Positions 31,506-39,302 of a stretch of DNA of 64,000 nt are shown one piece after another. This DNA is from Fibrobacter succinogenes (GTDB lineage: Bacteria > Fibrobacterota > Fibrobacteria > Fibrobacterales > Fibrobacteraceae), in contig CADBHQ010000020.1 of assembly GCA_902794535.1 (NCBI GenBank), forward strand, positions 78,975 through 142,974, in the 5' to 3' direction. Each line of letters starts with the position of its first letter. The first letter of the stretch is position 1. The position numbers and the translations under genes are program-made. Below the pieces are notes generated by a model, which did not search any database, had not been told where the DNA came from, and worked only from the letters and a program-made list of their open reading frames with translations.

Positions 31506-33818
31506 GTGCGAAATGTCTTCGGCAAATTTGTTGCAGTGGTAGCACTGTGTGTAACAGGGGCTTTCTCGGCTGAGAAAGACGATGTTCCGTCGATTGATTT
31601 GCTGAAGGCTTCGGCAGATTCCATTGCTGCGGCCGATTCTGTCGCTGCGGCAGGTTCGGTTTCGACGGATTCTCTGCCTGTAGGGAACGTAGATTCTTTG
31701 CTGAAAACGGTCTTGTATTTGGGCGGTGGCGAGCGCTCGCCATGGTTCCAGCTGGGCGTTTTCTATGCGATTGAAGAATATGGAATTCCGGTAGATTCCG
31801 TGGTCGCGACTTCTTGGGGCGCTTGGATGGCTGCTCTTTGGACTCGCGGCGTCCCGCTCGATGACATCCAGAAAATTATGTTGGATCCAGCGATAGCTCC
31901 TTTCGTGGGCCATGACATGACGGCGCCCGAAAGCAAGTTGGGCTATAAGCAGACGGATTCTTACGAGCTTCCGATTTCTGTCTCGGGCATTCCTTCTATC
32001 CGCAAGCGCTTTGCAATATCGAAGGATTCTGCCTTATGGTTCCGTAGCGAATCGAAATCGCTCACGCCAGATTCTATGCAGGTGGTGCGTGCGCTTGCAA
32101 AGCTTCGCTTTCAAGAAAGCCTTTACCGCCAGCATTCCTCGGGCAAGATTCCGTTTGCGGTGCAGTCCTGCGAATCGGGCAAGGCTGTCGTTATCGGGAA
32201 TTCTATACCGGAGATTATAGCTTCGCTCCCGCTTTGGAATGCGAATGAATCTTCGAAGAATCCGTCGGGAGAACTTTGCCCGTATTACGCGATGCCGATA
32301 GAAGACAATGCTCATGAACTTTCGATAATAGTTGTCGCTGACCCGTTGCGTGCGCCGATTGTTGGCGATGAACGTACTCGCTTGATCAAACAGCATGTGT
32401 CTGAAATTTTAACGAGCCAGCCGGGAGTCATTGTGCGTGCGCATACGATTCTCGATACCGCTCGTTCGGCGTGGATCCAATCCGGATTTACTTCTTTCGA
32501 AAAACAGCTTGGCCGCTTTAAAGTGCTTAATGGACGCCGTCACGCCTATTCTGCGGACCAAGAAGGAGCAAAGCCTTGGTTTAAATTCGAACCCACGTAT
32601 GACAGCTTGTCTTCAGAAGTTCAAAATGCAGTCAAGTCGTATTGGCCGGAATCGGATACGGGAATAATTGCGCCTGAAAATTTTGCGAACGACTTGTTGC
32701 AAAATCCAGCGTATGATTCCTTGGATTTGAACATGCATCCGAGTGGAAATGTATCAGTGGAATCTTCGGTGAAGCCGATTGTGGATTTGGCCGCAGGCGG
32801 TTTTGGCTCGAATGTGTTTGGCCCGAATGTCTATGCCGAAGCGGCAGTGCATTATGTCGACCATGTTGAAATTGAACTGGTAATGGCTGGGTTCTGGGGC
32901 GAACATTCTTATGGATTCCGTCCACGCTTGAATATTTCAAAGTTGTGGAACAGGCATTGGAATTTAGAGTTCGGTTATGATTACTTGAAACTCGTTCCGT
33001 TGAAGGGCTTTAATGGCAATATCCACCGCAATATTCGAATCAAGTCCGAAAAGCGTAGCGATTTGACAATGAACCTGTTGTATACGGTAGATGACCATCA
33101 ACGTATTTCGGCCGAGTTTATTTTTGGCTCTAGGTACTATGACTTGGATTCTGTGTATTATGGTGACCTTGAAATGAAGGCGTATCCGGTTTCGCCGATG
33201 TTGCATTACCGCTACTTGAATGGTGCTGATGACAACTGGTTTGCAAACGATGGCTATGCTGTAAATGTCTGGGGCGGCTTTGAATCGATTGGCTACGATG
33301 ATGGTATTATCGATGTGGTGCCGATTTACTGGAGACTTATGGCAGATGCCCGCTACACGATTTCTCCGTTGCGTTTTGTTACGTTAAATGTGGCGGCAGA
33401 AGGCGCGATAGAGCGTTACCATGATGAAGGCCATGGCTATGTTTCTCCCAAGTCGTTTGAAAAACCTCCGCTTGATGTGGCTTACCGACTGCATGCGGCG
33501 GCAACACCTTGGTCTACCGAATGGTACAATCCAGAACTGTCTTCGCATGAATATGCCATGGTTCGCTTGAACGGAGGCGTTCACGGAAATTATCTGGGGG
33601 CGTGGATTTTCGGAGCGTACTATCACGATTTTGAAGATAGCCCGTATGCGGACCTTGATGTCGATAAGTTCGTGTTTGAACCGGCACTCCGGTTTGCCTA
33701 CAAGTCCGTTACCGTGTATGCGGGACTCAGTCGAGTCGTTGACTTCAACACCTTCGGTGATTTAACCCACTTGAGCGGGTACAATTACTTTATCCGCGTC
33801 GGAAATTACAAATTTTAA
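31506..33818 (+). CDS. Patatin-like domain fused to a predicted outer-membrane beta-barrel
   Basis: A 770-residue protein with signal peptide ('FVAVVALCVTGAFSAE'), a Ser/Asp/Ala-rich spacer, a patatin-like domain ('LYLGGGERSPWFQLGVFYAIEEYGIPVDSVVATSWGAWMAALW'), and a C-terminal half of amphipathic strands ending 'FIRVGNYKF', typical of an outer-membrane barrel; the plan recalls PlpD-type patatin/Omp85 proteins. The nucleophile position is Ser103 but the motif is ATSWGAW rather than GTSxGA, and I cannot find the partner DG(G/A) motif near residues 220-260. Lipase activity is therefore doubtful. GTG start, 4 nt after paralogue 2, with TAGGA. Last gene of the operon; it converges directly on tsaD with no intergenic base. 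Confidence 0.82.
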   Translation: MRNVFGKFVAVVALCVTGAFSAEKDDVPSIDLLKASADSIAAADSVAAAGSVSTDSLPVGNVDSLLKTVLYLGGGERSPWFQLGVFYAIEEYGIPVDSVVATSWGAWMAALWTRGVPLDDIQKIMLDPAIAPFVGHDMTAPESKLGYKQTDSYELPISVSGIPSIRKRFAISKDSALWFRSESKSLTPDSMQVVRALAKLRFQESLYRQHSSGKIPFAVQSCESGKAVVIGNSIPEIIASLPLWNANESSKNPSGELCPYYAMPIEDNAHELSIIVVADPLRAPIVGDERTRLIKQHVSEILTSQPGVIVRAHTILDTARSAWIQSGFTSFEKQLGRFKVLNGRRHAYSADQEGAKPWFKFEPTYDSLSSEVQNAVKSYWPESDTGIIAPENFANDLLQNPAYDSLDLNMHPSGNVSVESSVKPIVDLAAGGFGSNVFGPNVYAEAAVHYVDHVEIELVMAGFWGEHSYGFRPRLNISKLWNRHWNLEFGYDYLKLVPLKGFNGNIHRNIRIKSEKRSDLTMNLLYTVDDHQRISAEFIFGSRYYDLDSVYYGDLEMKAYPVSPMLHYRYLNGADDNWFANDGYAVNVWGGFESIGYDDGIIDVVPIYWRLMADARYTISPLRFVTLNVAAEGAIERYHDEGHGYVSPKSFEKPPLDVAYRLHAAATPWSTEWYNPELSSHEYAMVRLNGGVHGNYLGAWIFGAYYHDFEDSPYADLDVDKFVFEPALRFAYKSVTVYAGLSRVVDFNTFGDLTHLSGYNYFIRVGNYKF

Positions 33819-34826
33819 TTAGAGCGCAAGCGGCATCCAGGGCTTGACTTCGTTAACCGAGGTCAGCTTGCCTTGCAGTTTGCGACGAATCGCAGCTGCG
33901 GCAATCATGGCGCCGTTATCGGTGCTCAGACTGCGTTCCGGAATGCAGAACATGATTCCATGCTTGTCGCAGTAATCCTGCAAGCGAGTGCGGAGCCAGG
34001 CGTTTGCGCTCACACCGCCACCGACCACGAGAGTTTTCATCTTGGTCTTTTTGAGGGCGGTAATGGTCTTGGTCACAAGGCTATCGACAATGGCGTCTTC
34101 CAAGGAGGCGCAAATGTCGCCGATGTTCTTCTGAATGAATTCCGGGTCGTGCGTTTCGGTATAGCGAAGCACAGCTGTCTTTAAACCGCTGAACGAAAAT
34201 TCGCAGTTGTCGTGCACATGGAGTGCGCGCGGAAAGTCTACAAACTTGCGGTTGCCATCTTTGCCGAGACGGCTGATGGTTGCGCCTGCGGGGTACTTGA
34301 GGCCGAGCAGTTTGCCGCATTTGTCGAATGCTTCTCCGGCGGCATCGTCGCGGGTGCGGCCGATGCTGGTGTACTTGAATCCGGGTTCTTCGAGCACGAG
34401 TTCCGTATGACCGCCCGAAACGGTAAGCGTCAGGAACGGCGGCTCGATTTCAGGGTGCGTAAGCCAGGCGGCGGCTAGGTGACCTTCCAAGTGGTTCATG
34501 CCGTAAGCCGGAATCTGCAAGTCGCGGGCAAGGCCCTTAGCAAAACTTGCGCCCACCAGAAGCGGTCCCATAAGGCCCGGGCCCGTGGTGTAGGCGATGG
34601 CGTCAATATCCTTGAGTTCAATGCCTGCTTCCTTGACGGCGGCTTCAGCAATCGGGGAAATCTTTTGCAAGTGTGCGCGTGCCGCAATTTCAGGAACCAC
34701 GCCGCCATAGAGGGCGTGTTCGTCAATTTGACTGTAAAGCGGGTTCGAAAGGACTTTTACAGGATCGTCTTGCAGTACGGCACAGGCGGTTTCGTCGCAG
34801 CTGGATTCAATTCCAAGCCAGATCAT
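33819..34826 (-). CDS. tsaD: tRNA N6-adenosine threonylcarbamoyltransferase
   Basis: A 335-residue Kae1/TsaD protein (E. coli 337). Signature features are 'LGIESSCDETACAVL', 'GGVVPEIAARAHLQKI', 'TTGPGLMGPLLVGASFAKGLA', and the metal-binding HxxxH in 'MNHLEGHLAAAWL'; also 'LTVSGGHTELV', 'GEAFDKCGKLLGLKYPAG' and 'VVGGGVSANAWLR'. It transfers the threonylcarbamoyl group to A37 of ANN-decoding tRNAs together with TsaB and TsaE, not seen here. Its start overlaps the stop of the YbbR-like gene by 4 nt. Confidence 0.97.
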   Translation of the reverse strand: MIWLGIESSCDETACAVLQDDPVKVLSNPLYSQIDEHALYGGVVPEIAARAHLQKISPIAEAAVKEAGIELKDIDAIAYTTGPGLMGPLLVGASFAKGLARDLQIPAYGMNHLEGHLAAAWLTHPEIEPPFLTLTVSGGHTELVLEEPGFKYTSIGRTRDDAAGEAFDKCGKLLGLKYPAGATISRLGKDGNRKFVDFPRALHVHDNCEFSFSGLKTAVLRYTETHDPEFIQKNIGDICASLEDAIVDSLVTKTITALKKTKMKTLVVGGGVSANAWLRTRLQDYCDKHGIMFCIPERSLSTDNGAMIAAAAIRRKLQGKLTSVNEVKPWMPLAL

Positions 34827-35830
34827 GGAGCAACCTCTTCAAGCGAGTCTGCGGGAGCGGCAGGCTTAATTTCTTTTTTGCGGAGCGTTACCTTTTCGGG
34901 TTTCAGCTGGATTGCCTTGATAGACATTTCGCGGTTAATGTGGGCCGGGAGCGAAAGCTTGACCGTCGGCGAAAGGCTGTCGGCATCTTCGATGGCGAAT
35001 CGGTTGAATTCCATCGCAAGTTCAATGTTATGCTTGGTAATTGAATCGAGAACGACTTCGCCACCAGTGATTTCGACCGAAAGGGTCTTGGGTTCTAGAG
35101 AATAAATGTTCTTGTCGAAAAATCCGATTAAGCTAACAGGAATGCTGTCGTAAGTGCGGCTTGCCATCTTTTGGATGTTTACCGAAATCTTGACCGAAGA
35201 ATCACTCGGCGAAACGAATGCCGGCAAAGTGCTAAAGTCGAGCGGAATTGTGAATTCCTGGCTTGCATGCAATGTATCAAAGAACGAAGAATCGGTCGGA
35301 ATATCGATAATGCGGGTGAGTGCGTTACGGGCGCCAGAGACCATCAGTTCTTCGGGCGTAACCGTGGGCTCGTCTGCAATCAGGTAACCCTGCGCTGCAG
35401 TAAATGTGGCGACCGATTTAATCGGAACATTACGCGTAATGCGAGTGTCGATGTCGAGGTCCACGAACAAGAGCTGGTTTTCGGGTTCTACAAAGCGAAT
35501 GTCGGGAAAACCTGCGGCCACAAAGTTCTTGCTGTCCAAGTGAATGCGCTTTGCGCCCAGTTCAGCCTGTTGCAGGTCTACGACCATGGCAATGGAATTT
35601 TGGTTGGGGTCGCTTACTAGGTTGTTCAAACGAATCAAATCCCACGACTTGCCTTCGACCGTAATGTGCAAACTATGCGGCGGCTTCGAAGCAATTGCCA
35701 TGGTTTCGGGGAGTTTCACAAAGTTCAACGGCACATTCACCGAAAGCTGGAAATCCTTTTGTGAGATCACCAGGAACCAGAGGGCTATGCCAAATATCAG
35801 TGCGGTTATTTTTAGAACGATGTTTCCCAT
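34823..35830 (-). CDS. YbbR-like (CdaR-type) domain membrane protein
   Basis: A 335-residue protein with one N-terminal membrane anchor ('IVLKITALIFGIALWFLVIS') and extracytoplasmic repeats of the YbbR type ('DFQLSVNVPLNFVKLPETMAI', 'ITRNVPIKSVATFTAAQGYLIADEPTVTPEELMVSGARNAL', 'YDSIPVSLIGFFDKNIYSLEPKTLSVEITGG'). In Firmicutes such proteins (CdaR) regulate the c-di-AMP cyclase CdaA; no cyclase gene is visible here, so that role is not assumed. Translationally coupled to tsaD. Its promoter shares a 44-nt gap with divergent ftsX. Confidence 0.83.
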   Translation of the reverse strand: MGNIVLKITALIFGIALWFLVISQKDFQLSVNVPLNFVKLPETMAIASKPPHSLHITVEGKSWDLIRLNNLVSDPNQNSIAMVVDLQQAELGAKRIHLDSKNFVAAGFPDIRFVEPENQLLFVDLDIDTRITRNVPIKSVATFTAAQGYLIADEPTVTPEELMVSGARNALTRIIDIPTDSSFFDTLHASQEFTIPLDFSTLPAFVSPSDSSVKISVNIQKMASRTYDSIPVSLIGFFDKNIYSLEPKTLSVEITGGEVVLDSITKHNIELAMEFNRFAIEDADSLSPTVKLSLPAHINREMSIKAIQLKPEKVTLRKKEIKPAAPADSLEEVAP

Positions 35831-35861
35831 AGAACTCTCGAATGACTGTCTAAAATTTAGT

Positions 35862-35874
35862 TATAATTCACTCC
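35862..35874 (+). promoter_or_regulatory. Putative -10 element for leaderless ftsX
   Basis: A consensus TATAAT (35862-35867) is followed by 7 nt and the ftsX GTG at 35875, with no Shine-Dalgarno. The initiating base would fall at or near the start codon. Confidence 0.45.
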
Positions 35875-36762
35875 GTGCTCGGACAACTTGGCTATTTAAT
35901 ATCGGAATCTTTTCGCGGAATGCGGCAGCACCGCACGGTGATTTTACCGTCGTTTGCCACCATATTCCTGTGTTCGCTGCTTTTGGCGGCTTCGTTTACC
36001 GCTTTCGGGGCGGTCATGCGCGTTCTTTCGATGGAAAGGAACCTGTATGCTGTCGAAGCGTTCTTGCCCGAATCGGTCGACGAAGATTCCCTGCAGGTGA
36101 TTCAGAATCGCCTGGAACACACCAAGTTTATTGATTCTGTGACTTTTGTGAGCGCCGATTCCGCTCTGGCCGATTTCCGCAGGCATTTTTCGGGCGAAAT
36201 GCTCGACCTGGTTGAAGGAAACCCGATTCCACCGTTTTTCAGGGTGACTCTTGGTGAAGAAAATAAGAACCCGGCCACATTGATTGAGGTCAAGAACAAT
36301 TTAGCCCGCACTGAAATTTTCGAAGAAGTCCAGGCGCCTGTCGAATGGGTCGAAAAAATTGCAGCCTGGAAGTTCCGCATGATTTTCTGGCCGATATGCG
36401 TTAGCGTGTTGCTTCTGTTTACGCTGTCGCTCATTATCTGCAACTCTGTAAGACTTTCGCTTTTGTCCCGCAGGCTTTTGGTCGAAAACATGAAGTATGC
36501 GGGCGGTAGCCACTTCTTTATCGAATTTCCGTTTGTGCTGCAGGGCGCATTCCAGGGCTTGGTCGGTAGCGGTCTTGCCGTCATCTTGTTGGCCGTCGTT
36601 TTGAACTCGGTGGCAGATGCGTTCCCGATTGTAGCGGCAAACCTGACTGGCCTTGGAACAGGCCTGTTCTTGGTGGTTGTCTTGGTCACGGCTCTTTCGG
36701 GCTACTTTAGTTTCCGCACGGTGCGCGAATTCCTTTCGATTAAGCGCAATGAACAGGAATGA
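35875..36762 (+). CDS. ftsX: Cell division protein FtsX
   Basis: A 295-residue FtsX-like permease: N-terminal cytoplasmic segment and TM1 ('ILPSFATIFLCSLLLAASFTAFGAV'), an extracytoplasmic domain of ~120 residues ('VEAFLPESVDEDSLQVIQNRLEHTKFIDSVTFVSADSALADFRRHF'), then three further membrane segments including 'IFWPICVSVLLLFTLSLIICNSVRLSLLSRR' and the C-terminal pair. FtsEX controls septal peptidoglycan hydrolysis by acting on EnvC-type activators, and the next gene is EnvC-like, which supports the call. ftsE is not adjacent. The start is GTG without a Shine-Dalgarno. It overlaps the next gene by 4 nt. Confidence 0.9.
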   Translation: MLGQLGYLISESFRGMRQHRTVILPSFATIFLCSLLLAASFTAFGAVMRVLSMERNLYAVEAFLPESVDEDSLQVIQNRLEHTKFIDSVTFVSADSALADFRRHFSGEMLDLVEGNPIPPFFRVTLGEENKNPATLIEVKNNLARTEIFEEVQAPVEWVEKIAAWKFRMIFWPICVSVLLLFTLSLIICNSVRLSLLSRRLLVENMKYAGGSHFFIEFPFVLQGAFQGLVGSGLAVILLAVVLNSVADAFPIVAANLTGLGTGLFLVVVLVTALSGYFSFRTVREFLSIKRNEQE

Positions 36763-38177
36763 TGATGCGGCTTGTCGTCTTGCTGTTTTGCTTGCTGCTT
36801 GGGCTTGGGGCTGAAAACGCCTATGCAAAGCCTGCCGCAAAAAACACCAAGAGTGCCCCTGCAAAGTCGACTGCTAAGAATACTCCGGCGAAAAACTCTC
36901 CGGCAAAAAATGCTTCGGCGAAGAAGCCGACAAAGTCTTCGGTAAAGGCGTCTTCCAAGAATGCCTCTAAGTCGTCGGCCACAAAAAAGACTGACGCCCA
37001 GATTAACGAACAGAAAAATGCTTTGAAAAAGTTGGAATCGGACCTTGCGAAAAAGCGCCAGGAACTTGCTCTCCTTGAAACCGAAGAAAAGGGTGTGCTG
37101 AACACGATTTCGATTCTTGACCAGAACCTGAACCAGACGCGTACTTACCTTTCGGAACTTTCCAAGAGCGAAGTCATGCTGGAACGGGCGCTTGTGCAGC
37201 TTACGGCAGACATCGATTCCTTGGACCGCAAAATCGAGACTCGCCGCGAAGCCATGAGAAAGCGAATCCGCACGCTCTACATTAGCGGTCGCAATAGCGA
37301 AGCCCGCGTGCTTTACAGCTTGCTCACGCAAGAAGGTAACCCCGACCGCCAGGTGTACTGGGTGCACCACATTCTGAATCAGGACCAGCAAGAAGTCGAA
37401 GTGTTGCAACAGCTTGTGCAAGAACGCGACGAAAAGAAACAGTCGGAAAGCGCACACCTTTCGGACCTCAAGCAGTTGCGTACCAAGAAGGCTGCCGAAG
37501 AAAAGGGCCTTGTAACACAGATGAGCGGGCAAGAAAAAATGCTCATGTCCTTAAAGCATGACCAGAACATGCAGCGCCGCGCTCTCAAGGAATTCGAACA
37601 GAACCAGAAGACCATGCTTGCGCTCATCAAGAAGCTCGAAGAAAAACGCAAGAAAGAAATCGAGCAGGCCAAGAAAGACGAAGCCGCTCGCAAGGCAAAG
37701 GAAAAAGCGGACAAGGGTAAAAAGAAAGACAAGAAGGCGCCTGCCAAGACGGTGGAAAAGCCGAAGGTTACGGTGGCCGAATCGGTAAAGGGCCCCAAGT
37801 GTACGCCGCTCAAGGGTAAAGTTATCAGCCAATATGGTTTGCAAGAACATCCGGTACTCCACATTATGACGCGTAACTTGGGCGTTGAAATCCGCGGCAA
37901 ACGCGGCGAGGCAGTCCGTGCCGCAGCGGCAGGTTCTGTCGTCATGGTGGGCGAAATCGATGGCCGTGGGCCCTCGGTGATTATCGAACATGCGGGCGGA
38001 ACCTACTCCGTTTATGGTCACCTCAAGTCAATTCGCGTACAAGAGGGCAAAGAGGTGCGAAATTGCGAAGAAATTGGCGAAGTGGGCGATGTTGCTTCGT
38101 TAAATGGAATTAAATTGTACTTCCAAGTGAGCGAGGGTACACAAACCGTGGACCCCTTGCAGTGGTTAAAACAGTAA
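36759..38177 (+). CDS. envC: EnvC-like murein hydrolase activator (degenerate LytM/M23 domain)
   Basis: A 472-residue protein: signal peptide ('LVVLLFCLLLGLGAENAYA'), a Lys/Ala/Ser-rich low-complexity stretch (~25-75), long coiled coils (about 80-330), and a C-terminal M23/LytM domain. Zinc ligands are lost: the usual 'HxGxD' reads 'RNLGVEI', and the 'HLHFE' position reads 'KLYFQV', while 'GRGPSVIIEHAGGTYSVYGHL' keeps the fold. EnvC of proteobacteria is likewise catalytically dead and activates amidases when FtsEX pulls on its coiled coil; the gene follows and overlaps ftsX, so the same role is inferred. The two N-terminal Met codons after the overlap are equivalent starts. Confidence 0.88.
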   Translation: MMMRLVVLLFCLLLGLGAENAYAKPAAKNTKSAPAKSTAKNTPAKNSPAKNASAKKPTKSSVKASSKNASKSSATKKTDAQINEQKNALKKLESDLAKKRQELALLETEEKGVLNTISILDQNLNQTRTYLSELSKSEVMLERALVQLTADIDSLDRKIETRREAMRKRIRTLYISGRNSEARVLYSLLTQEGNPDRQVYWVHHILNQDQQEVEVLQQLVQERDEKKQSESAHLSDLKQLRTKKAAEEKGLVTQMSGQEKMLMSLKHDQNMQRRALKEFEQNQKTMLALIKKLEEKRKKEIEQAKKDEAARKAKEKADKGKKKDKKAPAKTVEKPKVTVAESVKGPKCTPLKGKVISQYGLQEHPVLHIMTRNLGVEIRGKRGEAVRAAAAGSVVMVGEIDGRGPSVIIEHAGGTYSVYGHLKSIRVQEGKEVRNCEEIGEVGDVASLNGIKLYFQVSEGTQTVDPLQWLKQ

Positions 38178-39301
38178 TGATCGAATATACGTTAAATGGT
38201 CCTGCCTCTCAAGAACGAGCCCGCATCCGCTTGATGTCGGCACTCCGTGAGAACCGCTTTCCGCAGTCAATCTTGATTGATGGCCCTGCCGGAATCGGCA
38301 AGAAATGGCTCGCGATGGAAATTGCGAAGGCGCTCCAGTGTACCGATCCGAATATGCGCCCCTGCGGACATTGTTTTGGTTGCCGCATGGCAATGGATAG
38401 TGGCGCAACCGATGGCTGGGTCGTTCCCATGGAATCGGCCGAGGCCCATGCCCGCAGTTCCGACGATGTTTCTGCCGGCAGCAAGGCGAAAACCATCGAG
38501 GACTTCAAGAAGTCTTATATCGAAGAAATCCAGAAGAACCCGTACCGGGTCGATGTTTTTTCGACAGGCGCCTTCATTTCGGTCGACCTCATTCGTATGA
38601 TGACGTCGAGCTTTGCCATGAAGGGCGACCGCGTGCGCACGGTGATTATCGCCGAAGCGGACCGCATGAACGAATCGGCGGCAAACGCGTTCCTTAAAAC
38701 GCTCGAAGAAGTCCCGCCGAACACGTACTTTATTTTGACGACCAATTCCCGCGAAAAGATGCTTCAGACAATCCGTTCACGCTGTCTGGCACTCCACTTG
38801 TTGCCGCTCTCCGACGATGAAGTTCGGTCGGAAGTCTTGCGCGTCGCGGGCGAAGAATTTGATGAATCTACTTTGACCGACGATGTCATCGGGCTTGCCG
38901 TTGGCTCTCCGGGCAAGGCGCTTTATTACGCCGAGCATGCCAAGGTCTGGTGCAAGCTTGCGGCTGATTTCGTGCTGCATTCCCTGCGCAATAACTATAC
39001 CGACTTGTTCATGAAACTCAAGGACTCGGCGCTTGAAGATGCTTATGAAGCGAACCGATTCTTGGAAGTGCTTTCGTTCTTGCTGGCAGACTTGTTGCGA
39101 GAACAGGCGGGGGCTCGCTTGCGAATGCCCGAAACCACGACCTCTGTCGGCCTTTCGAATTTCCCGCGGGTCGATGCGACCGCCTTGGAACTTGCGCTTG
39201 TCGCAGTGCAGGAAACCATGTCCAGAATCGAGTCTCGTCGTGTGACAGCGACCATGTGCCTGCAGAGCCTGTCGCTCAAACTTTTCGAGGGCTATAAATA
39301 A
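38177..39301 (+). CDS. holB: DNA polymerase III subunit delta' (clamp loader)
   Basis: A 374-residue AAA+ protein: 'FPQSILIDGPAGIGKKWLAMEIAKALQC' (Walker A GPAGIGKK), a zinc-binding cysteine cluster 'RPCGHCFGC', 'RVRTVIIAEADRMNESAANAFLKTLEEVPPNTYFILTTNSREKMLQTIRSRC' (Walker B degenerate, SRC motif). This pattern is typical of delta'. It helps load the beta clamp at replication forks. The start is placed at the ATG of TAATG overlapping the envC stop; a GTG at 38162 in the same frame would overlap more. RecJ follows after 1 nt. Confidence 0.9.
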   Translation: MIEYTLNGPASQERARIRLMSALRENRFPQSILIDGPAGIGKKWLAMEIAKALQCTDPNMRPCGHCFGCRMAMDSGATDGWVVPMESAEAHARSSDDVSAGSKAKTIEDFKKSYIEEIQKNPYRVDVFSTGAFISVDLIRMMTSSFAMKGDRVRTVIIAEADRMNESAANAFLKTLEEVPPNTYFILTTNSREKMLQTIRSRCLALHLLPLSDDEVRSEVLRVAGEEFDESTLTDDVIGLAVGSPGKALYYAEHAKVWCKLAADFVLHSLRNNYTDLFMKLKDSALEDAYEANRFLEVLSFLLADLLREQAGARLRMPETTTSVGLSNFPRVDATALELALVAVQETMSRIESRRVTATMCLQSLSLKLFEGYK

Positions 39302-39302
39302 A

